From: Cystobasidium ongulense
Lineage: Eukaryota; Basidiomycota; Cystobasidiomycetes; Cystobasidiales; Cystobasidiaceae
Assembly: GCA_022835595.1 (NCBI GenBank)
Contig: BQUP01000010.1
Location: 388,236 to 452,235 of the forward strand
Direction: 5' to 3'
Length of the DNA stretch: 64,000 bases
Position numbers and translations under genes: made by a program
The notes under the pieces: model-generated
What the model saw: the letters and a program-made list of their open reading frames with translations, nothing else
Database searches by the model: none
Told to the model about the DNA's origin: nothing
In this document: positions 36,044 through 47,755 of the stretch, piece after piece
Layout of the letters: the number at the start of each line of letters is the position of its first letter
How positions within the stretch are numbered: position 1 is the stretch's first letter

Positions 36044-38486
36044 CTATTCTGGGAGAGGACTAGCTGCAGACACCTTGGTAATGTCGGCCTGGTCGACGGG
36101 AATGCCGTGCAACTGCTTGATATCGTCTAGAGTATGCAAGCGGTTTATGAAATGCTTGCTTCGCCCTTCGCCGTTCAGTTCCCCGACTGTGAATCCGTTG
36201 CCGTATACTCTGTATCGAGACGCCTTGTCGTGGTATTCAAAGTTGTAGTCTTCCCACCGAGGATCATTCAGCATCTCCATGAAGGCTACATTTGTGCCAG
36301 GGAAGACAGCGACTACCCTTCCATCAACAGTACCGTTCTTGTACCAAGCTGGAGGAAGAGTAACGGCGTTAGTCAAGCCAGGATCGGTGGTGGGTGAGAA
36401 GTCTCGACGTACAAGAGCAGCCGTCAGACCAGACACCACGTGCTTGCACGAATTCGTCCGTGTGATAGTTGAACTCCTCGACGCATTCGGGCTTGGGCAA
36501 CATAGATTTGATTCCATGCCGGCGCTGCTTATTGATAGCTGCAATAATGTAATCAATACTGCATGAAACAAAGTTAGCCAGAGTATTTAGAAAATTTGTT
36601 GAAAAAAAGGTCGAACTCACGTCTGTTCAAGAACAGGGAGAATGGAGCCATTGGCGCCGCATCCTTGAGGACCATTGACTACCCAGAAGTTGGGTACTCC
36701 GGGCAAAGCAACAGAGAGATACGAAGCTGGGTCTAAAGCAAGGGATCAGACGCAGGCGCTTTACAGCACGGCGGAGCGCTCACCTTTTGCGTATTCTGCA
36801 TCAAGTGTGTAGCCGTTCTTGCCGACAACCTCGAAAGGCGGTCTGAAAGAAGTATCAAAGCCAGTCGCGCACTGCAAATGGAGCCTGAGTCAGATGACTC
36901 CCGTCGGTCACTGATAAATTGACACCCACGATAATAGCATCGACATCTCGATGAACGCCATCTGCGGCAGTAATGCCGGTTTCGTCGGCTGCCACAATTC
37001 TTTGCTGCACGACATTCACGTTATCCTGACATAAAGCCTCTAGATAACCGGGTCCTGGAGTGATTCTGCGGCAACCGACACCAAACGAAGGGACGAGTAA
37101 TTCAGCCAGTTCCGGCTTCTTCGCAAGTGATTTACGCATGTGCTGCTCGCAATCTTCCCTGACTGTCTTTTGTGTCTTGCTATGCTTCATGCACATGGAA
37201 AAGAACAGGTTCTGATGAAGGCAATGATGCATGTCAGTCCCAAGCCTTACCACTTGCGGGATATTAGGGGGCTGAAGAAAGCTCACCATCTCATTCTCCA
37301 TATCCAATCTGTATTGCAGCCCATATGTGGGATCGTTTCTGAATTTCTCCTTTTCTTCTTCGCTGTACGCGAAATTCTCTCCGCGATGACCCGCTTCCTT
37401 TGATTTCTGACTGACGAGAGGCTGCAGCGAGGAGCTGTATTAGCAAGAAGAACAAACCTCGATTGCGGATTGTTACGCTCACCAAGGATATCCAAGCCTT
37501 GCTGCGGATGTATGCATCTACCCTCTCGGCTGTCTTTGCTATTCTCGGTAAGACCTGGATGGACGAAGAACCCGCACCGATAAGAGCAACTTTCTTGCCG
37601 GCGAAGTCGTAGTTTATGTCGAAATTTGCGGTGTGCTGCGATTAAGAGGAGCTTAACACTGATCACTGAATCTCCTGATCATTACCACTTACCATGACCT
37701 TTCCTTTGAACTTGTTCAGGCCTGAAATTTCTGGGAGCTTCCACTTGTTGAGGTTTCCGCCTTGCCAGATAACGTTATGAGCATAATCGGAAAAGGTAGG
37801 ATGGCGTCCAGTTGCAGGATCTACAGGTTTCGTTAAGTCTTCAACTTCGACATCGTAGTACCCTTTCTCGTCGTTCCAGATCACAGCGGTGACTTTTGTT
37901 CGAAGCTTCATAAATTGACGAACATTGTATTTATCTGCCACTTTCGAGAAATAGCCGTGGATCTCTTGACTGCTAGCATAGTACTGAGTAAAGGAATTGT
38001 GAGTCACGGTCCGTGAGGGTGATGCTGGGAATAGCTTACTGTAGTCCACTCATTGTATGGCTCAAAGGTGTAAGTGTACACGTGCCCCGGAACATCACAT
38101 GCTGCACCAGGGTATCGATTCTCAAGCCAGACACCACCAATATCGTCGTTCTTCTCATATATTACAAGCTCTGCTCCCTTGAGTCTCTGTTGTGCTCTTA
38201 TAGCGAGATACTAACATAGAAATAGCGAAGATCAGCGAATTATTCGCCACTAAACGCGTGGGGAAGGAATCAAACTCACAATTCCTGATGCTCCAGCTCC
38301 GATACCTATGATACGCTGCTTTCGTCCATTTGGATCTTGGAATCCATGGTCTGGAATAGTATAATTCTCTCTCGCTTCTATGGTTTCGTAACCGAGTTTA
38401 GGAGGATAGGGTCTAGCATTTGCATGTCCGTTTAGGCCAGTAAGATTGTTGATGCCGTTGACGAGCGATTCTGTAATGCCGACCAT
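36044..38486 (-). CDS. FAD-dependent monooxygenase, Baeyer-Villiger type
   Basis: A multi-exon gene starting at [11 protein letters not shown] (38486). The first dinucleotide fold is [19 protein letters not shown], followed by [20 protein letters not shown] and [15 protein letters not shown], the hallmark of Baeyer-Villiger flavin monooxygenases. The fingerprint region reads [17 protein letters not shown] and FKGKVMHTANFD (degenerate form of FxGxxxHxxxWP), then the NADPH fold [17 protein letters not shown]. The late motif [13 protein letters not shown] and the C-terminal [18 protein letters not shown] complete the family. The C-terminal junction SDGCS/SWYKNG needs an intron ending cctccag. 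Such enzymes turn ketones into esters or lactones using NADPH and O2. It closes the metabolic cluster; the ketone is unknown. Confidence 0.88.
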
Positions 38487-39206
38487 AGCTTCTTACGACT
38501 TTATAGATGCACGAAAGATGGTTTGGCAAAATCTAAGATGCCAAAAGTAGGGAGATCAGCCCAAAGATGTGACTTTCTTCATCTTCTTCCGGCCGCATCC
38601 AAGATTTCCGGACAGTCTTCTCGGTGCTCAGTGACGGCTTTGGCTTGTTTTCCGGTCACGCCGGTGCTTCAGGAAGAACCGTGTCGGACTCTATCTAGCC
38701 TTCTATATCGACATCGTGAGCTGCCCATGCGTTGTCGGCTGCCTTGCCACTTATAGGCCCGATAATAAACAGAGAGGCTGCATCCTGCAATTCGAAATGA
38801 GGACGGTGGTGCCATGCAGGATCAGATGCGCTTATCGCTCTCTGTAGCAAAACTGTACTGCCATTTGGCTTCTTAACGTGAAGAAGTCTCGATTTTGCTC
38901 ATTCTGCAAGATCTGTTGATCAATCATGAACTTGCCCTTCACTGCAACTAATCCAGCGGTAAGGCCGAGACGATGTAACTGTAGGAAAGCTGTTACAGCT
39001 CCCAATGGGCGGATGGTGCTGCGACCATGCATGATGATGCAGGAAAGAAAGCTGCAGTCGAAGGAGGCACGCGCTGATGCTGCCGCAATCGACAGCTTGC
39101 AGCTCTTCTTCACGCCGTACAATCACCCATGCCTTCCGTACAGCGGTAGCATAGCACACGTTTCCAGATGCACTGAAGCAAGATACATACGTTCTATATC
39201 GTCAAG
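38487..39206. promoter_or_regulatory. Divergent promoter between monooxygenase and thymidylate kinase
   Basis: These 720 bp separate a cluster gene from a housekeeping gene and hold no supported coding region. TTTCCGGAC (38605-38613) and TTTTCCGGTCAC (38648-38659) lie 119-173 bp from the monooxygenase start. Confidence 0.45.
38648..38659 (+). promoter_or_regulatory. Candidate operator TTTTCCGGTCAC upstream of the monooxygenase
   Basis: This 12-mer is identical to the minus strand of 25417-25428 upstream of the Zn2Cys6 gene. A related TTTCCGGAC lies 35 bp away at 38605-38613. Two neighbouring CCGG cores would suit a dimeric zinc-cluster protein. The functional role is inferred from position only. 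Confidence 0.38.
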
Positions 39207-40052
39207 ATGGCTTCTACACGCCGTGGAGCGTTCATTGTTCTCGAAGGCCTCGACCGTTCTGGCAAGTCGACGCAGTGCCTCAAGCTCGTCGATAATCTGA
39301 ACAAGGCCGGTCTGAAAGCCAAGGGCATGCGTTTTCCAGGTGTGTTGGTAATGCTCCTTACACCTCAGCGTCGATGAAAGATGCTAATTGGCTTTGTCGG
39401 ACGCGCTGGCGAAAAAGCATAGATCGGACTACGACAACTGGCAAGATGATTGATGCTTACTTGAAGCAAAGCGCAGAGTTGGATGACCATGCGATACATC
39501 TTCTATTCGCTGTCAACCGCTGGGAGAAAGCGTGAGTTGGTTGACTTGACGTGTGCGGACTGCGACTCATGTCTTTCATCCCCCTTCTAGCAAGATTATA
39601 CAGCAAGAATTGGAAGCGGGGACGAACATCGTTTGCGACCGATACGCCTTTTCCGGAGCTGCCTTTACTGCTGCCAAGGTGCGTATTATCGAGCTGCAAG
39701 CTCGTTGGCGAGAAGCATGCTGATTCCACTTTGCTCATAGGGCCTCGACTATACCTGGTGCAAATCGCCCGATGTTGGTCTTCCAGCTCCGGACCTTGTA
39801 CTCTTTCTGTCCGTCAGTGCAGAAGTAGCAGCTCAAAGAGGTGGATTCGGAGATGAAAGGTATGAAGAATCAGAAATACAAGAAAAGGTAAGGCAACTCT
39901 TCAGGCGGATAGGGGAGGAGGTTGGACCGAAGAAATGGTGTGAGCTAGATGCAGGCAAGAGCATTGAAGATGTAGAGAGTGATCTCTTCTTGTTAGTACG
40001 TAGATTGTGTGAGCGGGATGATCTGGGGCGGGTTGGGAAATTGTGGATGTGA
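39207..40052 (+). CDS. CDC8: Thymidylate kinase
   Basis: dTMP kinase phosphorylates dTMP to dTDP for DNA synthesis. Four exons (39207-39339, 39423-39531, 39591-39678, 39741-40052) give 213 residues, the usual length. The P-loop is LEGLDRSGKSTQ (residues 12-23). FPDRTTTTGKMIDAYL, LLFAVNRWEK, the signature VCDRYAFSGAAFTAAKGLDY, and CKSPDVGLPAPDLVLFL follow. The lid region reads RGGFGDERYE. The Asp-Arg pairs that define the family are all visible. The gene lies just outside the accessory cluster and marks the return to core genes. Confidence 0.95.
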
Positions 40053-40204
40053 AATAGTATAACCGAAGATGGGACGAAACGAACCGAAGAAGCGATGGCT
40101 ATCGCCTTCGCACTCGCAAGGAAGGACAGGCATGGCCGCGGCCTTATTCAAGGCCATCTGCCCTTTGCGTTGTGGCTGCCAACACTTCCCTCCAGCTTTC
40201 GCAG

Positions 40205-40217
40205 TATAAAAAGCGGT
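40205..40217 (+). promoter_or_regulatory. TATA box (TATAAAAAGCGGT)
   Basis: A strong TATA element 94 bp before the start codon of the RRM protein. The same 13-mer occurs at 60076-60088. Confidence 0.55.
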
Positions 40218-40310
40218 CCTTCGTATTTTGAGCCTCTTCTCTTCCTTTCTATCCACTCCTCACCCACACCAGTATCATCACAGCTCCCACTTTTTCTCGC
40301 AGGCCTAGAT

Positions 40311-43290
40311 ATGAACAACATGACAGGTGCGACTTCTGCTAGCCATGATCCTCACGCCCACACTTCCTCCCGTCCGCCGGCGCATCCTTCCAATCCTGTC
40401 GCCCGCACACCCGCTCCAAAAGTGCCACACCACCTCTCCCAACCACAACAGCAGCTACAGCAGCGCGGCGACCAGGCAAATATGAACAGCGCAGTCGCTC
40501 TCAATGGTGATCAGAAGAACAGGGACGCGTCCATCATCCACCTCTTCGGTGCTCCTTCGTCCGGTGAGTCGCCCTCGGCCATTAATGCCAATACTACTCT
40601 CGCCCACGCTGATCTTCCAATCAATCGCGTTGTCCACCACCACAGTTTCTGATGGCTACATGGTGGAACTCAGCTCCAGATGGGGTGTGTCTGATGTGCC
40701 TGACATGCTCTCTCCTCCTTCTGACCATTCTCTGCTTTCTCACCTGCACCTCTGCCTCTCATACTGCCCAATCACTCCGCCGCATCTCCGCCCGCACACA
40801 CCTTGTCTGCCAACCAGGAACCGTCATTTCCATCTCTCGACAGGCTTCAAAGCTGGTCCCGGGCGCACCTGAACTGATCATCGTCTACTCTAGAGCCGAG
40901 GAAGCTGAAGAGGCCTTGCGACATTTCGACGGTGGTTCCCTCTTCGGTTCGCCTCTGTATGCCTTTCTTGTCCTGTTGACATGACTTGCTTTGCCTTCCA
41001 CTAATGCACACTCTATGTCTTCCTTCTCTTGCCCACCTCACAGTCGAGCTTCCCTTCGCAGCGCTCTCGTTCAGCAGCATCTCGACACCTTTTCGAAACC
41101 CCTTTCTCCTCAGGAAGAAGCTCAACAAGCAGCAGGCGGTCCTCGCAACCTCTACGTCCTAAACCTCTCTCTCGACATGACCAACCAAGAACTCGAACGT
41201 CTCTTTTCCGTCTTTGGCAGCGTTAACCATGTCTGCATCATGGCTGTCCTCGACAGCCTAGGAAGACGAAGAGCGTTTGTTGACATGTCTACTGGAGAAG
41301 CTGCCAGGCAGGCTATTGCTACACTTCATGGTACTTCTGTACACGGCTACAAGATTGACGTCTCCTTCGCCATCGTTCAGAGATCCGGCGGTCCAGTGAG
41401 TTTTTCGCCGTTTCTTACTTCTTTCTTTCCCTTGCACGATTTCTTTCTTCACGCAATTCCTATCACAACGAAGCCATACTGCCATACACTCTCCCGCGTC
41501 TGAAGCTTCTCCCTTGTGGAATCACCCTCTGGCTCGCGTGAATTAACTGCCTTCACTGGCTTCACCATTTCCCTCGACCACTCAATCAATCTCTATTCTC
41601 ATAACGCAGCTGACAGCGTTCACCCTTACGAACGATTTTCAGGTAACTGACTATCCACCAACTCCACTAAAACGGGCACAGCAAGCCTCCCTCCATCTTT
41701 CCAAGCATCCTACGGCCGGCGCAAGTGCCTTCTACCGACAGCAAATTCAGATGCAAGCGCAAGCAGACATGTACCCTGCTGTTCCCAATGTTTCCGGCAA
41801 CGAACTTATTCCGTATACTCCTCAGCAAGCTGCAGCTCCCTTTTTCGGTCAGAATTGCATGAGTCCTTTCATACACTTTCAATTGCCCATGGCCCCAGTG
41901 GTACGCCAACGTGATGTCACAATGCGTGAAGCATGTACTAACAGTCTTTTTGTTTCCCCTTTCTTGACTTTTCGCTCCAGTCTCCCATGCCTTCGATCCA
42001 GCCTATCGATCTTTATGTTGCGAACCTAGACCCGGTCGCTATTCTCGACGACGAAGACCTGGCCTCGGTATTCAAGCAATTCGGTAATGTTATCGGAGCG
42101 AAGCTTGCTCTTGATCCAAATGGTCAATCTATGGGCGTTGGCTTTGTCCGAATGTCTTGCCCCCAGGAAGCTGAAAACGCTAGATTGCAAATGCAAGGTC
42201 GAGGTGAGGCTAGGCTAGTCTTTCCTACAACACATGATTTGATCTGATCGTCTAAAGCCTTCTTTCCCGACTTTCTAGTTATGGACTCCAAGCGGATCTC
42301 TGTAACATTTTCACCGCCTATTCTTCCTAGCGTGAGATGCCTTTCTATGCTGATCAGAATGAATCAAATACTAGGATGCTGATGCAATTTGTGCTTTGTG
42401 TAAATAGCCTGCTTATGGTAGCTATGGGTCACCTATGCTAGGAAGTGTCGCTTCTAGCGTCTTCCCATCGCCAATTACCCCACCTTACATGTCACCCTGG
42501 CACTCTACACCGGCCAATTATATGACAATGCCCCACATTGTCGGCGAGCATGACATGTCTCCTCTTATGATGGGCATGAATGGTCTGGGAATCTCTCATA
42601 TGGCTTCCCCGGTTTCTGGCGGTGTTCAATACCCTGCTGATCTACTCACACATCAATCTCGTGGAACCACCTACTTCACTCGCAAAGGACAGGAGATCGT
42701 CGAGACCGCTCAAAGCAGTCGCTTTCAGCCTTACTCTTCAGACTCTAGCTCCCATCGGGGTGAAGATTCCCTTGGTCAGTCAAGTCATGCTTCTGTCCTC
42801 AGCCCCATTCATTCTAGAGAAGCTTCTGTTGAGACTAGTGCTACCTCCAATCAAGGTGGAAGCTTGGATGTCAAGACGATGGATGATAGCGGTAGCGATG
42901 GTAGAGCCGAAGCTTCTCCGCTTGCTGCAAGTGCATCTTCCTCGCTCGCTGCCTCTTCTGGACTCTGCGAAAGCAATCCGGTACCTGTCGACTCTTTTGG
43001 CGGCGGCCTCGCTGTCAACAATACTTTTGGCGAAAGAAGTAGGGCTGTTACTTCCGAGGCTATCCTTCGATCTCCTAGAATGCCGCAGTCGGGAAAGAAA
43101 GGCTTTATGGTAAGTTTCGCCTCTCGTTTGTAGCTGTTTGATGACGAATGAGGAAAGCTGAACTTCGTACTATCCCGGCTTTTCTGATATCTAGGTATCC
43201 ACAGATGGTTCTCCGCTACGTCAACCTAGGGGAAGAGCCTCCAAGAACCGAATGCTGAGCAGAAGTGCAAGCGCTGCCGAAGTCATCTAG
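40311..43290 (+). CDS. Multi-RRM RNA-binding protein
   Basis: Nine exons (40311-40563, 40646-40684, 40818-40956, 41044-41395, 41643-41900, 41981-42203, 42279-42331, 42408-43109, 43195-43290) give 704 residues. An N-terminal His/Pro/Gln-rich tail leads to RRM1 (IIHLFGAPSS, then WGTVISISRQ, ELIIVYSRAEEAEEALRHFD). RRM2 has RNLYVLNLSLDMTNQELERL, FGSVNHVCIM and RRRAFVDMSTGEAARQAI. RRM3 has IDLYVANLDPVAILDDEDLA, FGNVIGAKL and GVGFVRMSCPQEAENA. The C-terminal 300 residues are Ser/Gly/Pro-rich and likely disordered. RRM1 is spread over three exons, one of only 39 nt; the acceptor before 40818 is chosen because it restores the domain. It probably binds mRNA; no precise orthologue is claimed. Confidence 0.85.
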
Positions 43291-44199
43291 AGAAGCTTCG
43301 AATACAAAGAAACCAAGCATGATAATTTAGCTTTCTACTTTTTTTCTGCCTTCATACATTCTCCGTCCGCAACTTCAACATTTTGGCTGCTTTCCCGTTA
43401 AAATCTTCTCACTGTGCGTATCGCGCTCAAGGTTTCTAGACTGGATTACATACGGCTCTTCTCGCCTTCTACGACATTGCAAATTATGACCTCGTTAAAC
43501 CTACGTTTCTTCATTTTTTGGTCTTATACAAGTGTGCAACAACTCCCTCCTTCTCATTTCAAAAAAACAGCTTTCCAAGACTTTCCAGCACGGTTTCGAT
43601 GGGCTTTCAATTCTTTCATAGCCTTCACCAATTCTTTTTTCCTTCTTCAGGTAGACTTGATTTTCTTTTCAGATAGAATGGCTTTCCACAGACATAGTAA
43701 AACAAAAACAAGGTGTAGCACCACAAATAAAATCATTCAATACATGAAACAAGGGATCTGACTGGGGTCGGAGTTTCTTCATTGTTTAGTTTCACCAGGG
43801 CAAGCATGCGAGCAGCTAATTACAGTAAGATGGAACTACTGAGATGGCACTCGAGTGTAGTTACATAACGCTGGCCAGTCAGTTCAGCATCAATGTATGG
43901 CGTAGAGCATTGATAGCGTCGAAACAAGGTGATAAAGGTCTCGCTCTCATTCGCCACCATTCCAAGCGGGCGATATTCCCGCCGCCGGCCACCCCGCTTT
44001 GCCTCCAAATTCTGCAGAAGTGCGGACACGCGCGCAAGAGTCTACAGCATAGCGTTGGCGGAGCTGCAACCAAGTCTAGATAGAAGTCCCTTCTACTGCC
44101 TGTGCAGCGCAAGCTGGCTTCAACAGCACCTCCTCTCTTGCTGAGGAAATCCCGCGTCAGGCTAGCTTCGGGTTAGCAAGCTATCTCACTTTTGCGAAA
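43291..44199. other. Intergenic region between RRM gene and ADE4
   Basis: About 0.9 kb. The first part is T-rich with many short pyrimidine runs and looks like a 3' UTR; the second part should be the ADE4 promoter. No gene is supported on either strand. Confidence 0.5.
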
Positions 44200-46415
44200 A
44201 TGTGTGAGTTGTGGTTGCATGACCAAGCAGGGCAAGCAGAAGCAAAGGCAAAGGCAGCAAGCTGATCCCATTCAAATACACAGGTGGCATCGTTGGACTG
44301 CTGCTAGGCGAGACCGAGACTGGCCTCGCTGCACCAGAGCTGTACGAAGGTCTTGGACTGCTCCAGCACCGCGGACAAGATGCGTGCGGAATTGTAACAT
44401 GCGGACCGAAAGGTCGCTTCTACCAGATGAAGGGCAATGGAATGGTCAGAGATGTGCTTGATCCTTCTGCGCTGGCCAACCTGGTAGGAAGCATGGGTAT
44501 TGGGCACGGTAAGCCTGCCTTTGACTTTTCAATGTCGTCGTCGCATCTTTTACAAAGCTGACTGGACTGCCTCTGTATTTCCTCCATTTCAGCTCGATAT
44601 CCTACAGCTGGAAGCAGTCAAGCTGCTGAAGCACAGCCGTTCTACGTCAACAGTCCTTATGGCATTGTCTTTGCTCATGTGAGCCAGACTCGAATACCAT
44701 TGCTCTGCTTACCGACCTGCAGCATTATTGACGCGATCAACTTTCTTCTGTCTGTCCAACACATTCTATTTCCCACGCTCGCCAAATGCCGACCGCAATA
44801 AAACAGAACGGCAACCTCATCAACACTCCCCATCTCCGCTACTACCTCGACCATTATGCTCACCGACACATCAACACCGACAGTGACAGCGAGCTTATGC
44901 TCAACATTCTCGCAGACAATCTACAAAAGACAGGCAAATTCCGAATTGACCAAGATGATATCTTCAGAGCTGTCGGCGAGCTTATGAGACACTGCCATGG
45001 TGCCTACGCTTGTACAGCTATGGTAGCTGGATTCGGTATCGTTGCTTTCCGTGATCCTCATGGAATTCGACCAGTTGGATATGGACGAAGAAAATCAGCA
45101 AATGGAAAGTCCTGGGACTATGTCGTCGCTTCCGAAAGTGTTGTCGCAGACGGTCTTGGCTTCACGGAATGGGTAGACGTCCAGCCAGGCGAGGCTCTCA
45201 TCATCACCAAAACGGACGTACAAATCCGCCAAGTTGTGCCCAAGCGCACCTTCGCACCAGATATTTTCGAATACGTCTACTTTGCTAGACCTGATTCCGT
45301 CATGGATGGTATATCGGTCTACAGTGCACGAATGGCAATGGGCGAAGCGTTAGCAGGAGAGATTATCCGGCAATTACAGAAAACAGACTTGAAGGTGGAT
45401 GTCGTCATTCCTGTACCCGACACGAGTCGTGTCGCTGCTTTACAAGCTGCACAGACTATGAACATCCCATACAGAGAAGGTTTCTGCAAGAATAGATATG
45501 TTGGAAGAACTTTCATCATGCCTGGACAATCTATGAGACGCAAGAATGTAAGGAGGAAATTGAATGCAATGACGCAGGAATTTGCTGGCAAGACTGTCCT
45601 CCTAGTTGATGGTGAGTCTCGTCAGATAGCAATATAGCAAGTAAATAGGCGGCTCTGACACGTTATCCTCTTTTTCAGACTCCATCGTTCGAGGCACAAC
45701 TTCGAAAGAGATCATCTTAATGGCCCGAGATGCTGGCGCCGAGAAAGTCATCATGGCTTCTTGTGCACCACCAATTCGATATTCTAACGTGTATGGTATC
45801 GACATGCCATCACGACAAGAACTTGTCGCACACGACAGAACAGAAGAACAAATTGCAGAATATATCGGTGCCGATATGGTCATTTTCCAAACTTTGGATA
45901 ATCTCATCGAGAGCTGTCACAAATTCAACCCGGCTATCGAGACTTTTGATTGCTCTGTCTTCACTGGCAAATATGTTACTGGAGGCGTTGATGAAGCGTA
46001 TCTATCACACATTCAATCACTACGCGAAGATAGCGCAAAGTCCAAACAAAATTCTACCAGACTTACAGTACCTGAACATGGTGCTAATGGATGGAGGAGC
46101 AATACACCCAAAGCAGGTGAAGCAGATGCAAACGGAAATGCTACCAATGGTGACGAAAATGGAGAAGATGAATTCCTCAGTTGTTCCGGACCCATGAACG
46201 GCGCAGATGCTATCGGCCTTTACAATGAACATTCACCTGCCAAGCGATCAGGTTCGCAATCTAGAGGCAACGGACACGACTCAATGGTCGGCTTGCCCAA
46301 CTCCTTCTATGCTGGCATCGCAACAATGGATGTCAATGATGTTGGAGTTTCAGAAGGTGCCAATGCAGTCGCTGGAGGTGCTGGAGCTGCAGCACAACCA
46401 ACTGGAGGCCGATAG
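44200..46415 (+). CDS. ADE4: Amidophosphoribosyltransferase (first step of purine synthesis)
   Basis: The enzyme makes phosphoribosylamine from PRPP and glutamine. Five exons (44200-44203, 44284-44508, 44593-44678, 44807-45611, 45679-46415) give 618 residues. Exon 1 codes only ATG plus the first base of the Cys codon; splicing to 44284 gives [11 protein letters not shown], so the catalytic N-terminal Cys2 is rebuilt across the junction. The glutaminase domain continues with [14 protein letters not shown] and [11 protein letters not shown], then [10 protein letters not shown] and [15 protein letters not shown]. The transferase domain shows [35 protein letters not shown], the [13 protein letters not shown] loop and the PRPP motif [15 protein letters not shown]. 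About 130 residues after the catalytic core are low-complexity (Gly/Asn/Ala-rich), longer than in yeast. Confidence 0.94.
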
Positions 46416-46669
46416 CTAGAAGAGTGTAGCACAAGTTCGCGACTAAAAAGTTTACATTAGAGTACCCACCAAAAAAAAGTGTTGTTCAAGTGCTTTTGTT
46501 GTTCTCCTAGCAGATGTAGGATGCTCAGGGCACTAGCATCGACCATTATTATCGTCAGATCACTTTCTCCTGAAATATTACACTCTTGCAATCACATGGT
46601 TTCTTTGACTGATGATGACAACAGAGACAGCCAAGTCGATACAATAGGCAGACGCGAAGGGGATTGCTT

Positions 46670-47413
46670 TCACACTTCGTCCTCATCAGACAAAGCCTCT
46701 TCGTCTTCTATCCGCCGCCGCGAGATTGCCTCTGCGACGTCTTCACCTCCTTGACTAGCGATTGTATTCGAAGTGCCCTTTTGCGAGACAGCTAGTCTGC
46801 GTCCTGCAAGATGATCAGAGGTATAATCAGCAGGTTGAATCTCGTGTATGTGGTGTCGTGTACTCTTACGGATCAATGTATTGATGGCAGCCTCCGTTTT
46901 CGGTCTGACTTTCTCGAGGCGCTTTTCGAGGTCACGCTTTAGATCCCAATTCGCCTTCTTGGGCTGGATATTGAATAGATCAAGTTCTTCTCTACGTCTC
47001 TGTTCGTCCTCTCGAATTGCTTGTTGGATCAAACCTGCTGTCGCTTGCTCTACAGTCTCTATTTCATCGGTGGCTTTGTCGTGCTTTCGAGCTTGGCCAG
47101 TCGTAGGGTCATACGAGCGAAACTTGAAGTCATGTCTGCAAACGTGCAAGATACAGGTTTTGTCTCAGTTTGGATGCCTCTGCTTCGTGGCCTGATCCTG
47201 CAATGACTGACCTGGCTTGCTTGTCTGCTGGCTCGCCGTCCATAGCAACTTCTCCAGACTCTGCTTCTGCTTTCCGTTTTCTACAAACGTACATGTAGTC
47301 TTCAGCTATATGCATATTTACCACACGAGTCTACAATAGCCAGCTTCCGCGACTCACTTTAGAGCAAGCAGCTTCTGCTTTCTGGCAGCTGCAGCATCTT
47401 CAAGCGAAGACAT
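46670..47413 (-). CDS. Cwf18 / CCDC12-type pre-mRNA splicing factor
   Basis: Four exons (47413-47358, 47280-47212, 47135-46870, 46803-46670) give 174 residues. The sequence starts MSSLEDAAAARKQKLLALKK and continues with HDFKFRSYDPTTGQARKH, AIREDEQRRREELDLFNIQP, KKANWDLKRDLEKRLEKVRP and KTEAAINTLIRRRLA. This order and the length match the CWF18/CCDC12 family, a small helical component of the Prp19-associated spliceosomal complex. The C-terminus is acidic. The last acceptor (46804) is chosen to restore LIRRRLAVSQ. Charged coiled-coil composition fits the family's extended fold. Confidence 0.88.
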
Positions 47414-47755
47414 TGTGCCGAATCTGAAGCAGGGAGCAGGGGGCGTGCCAGGTGGGCAATAGCTTCGCAATGATTCTCTAGCCTCTTTGCCGAAAATGCG
47501 GTCTGTACGCTAAGAGCACACCTCTAAATTGCACACTGCTGCCTTCACTTCACGCCGACATGATCGAACAGTGGAGTGTGAAAGAAATGGAGTGTGAGCC
47601 ATACAATCCTAGCGTCTATGCTTTTATCTTTTTTTCCGCAACTACAACTACAATTCTATCCTAGCAATCAAACGTCCATATATCGCATCGGCAGGAGACT
47701 GTCATTTCATGGGCTTGCGCCCAACCTCTACCTCTGCGAAAAAAAGAAATCGCTA
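47414..47755. other. Intergenic region
   Basis: These 342 bp hold the splicing-factor promoter and the 3' end of the serine dehydratase gene. Nothing else is seen. Confidence 0.5.

Noticed and set aside
36369-36620. Apparent premature stop in the flavin monooxygenase near SDGCS
   Set aside because: A normal GT-AG intron (donor gtacgt, acceptor cctccag) removes the stop and restores [12 protein letters not shown], so the gene looks intact.
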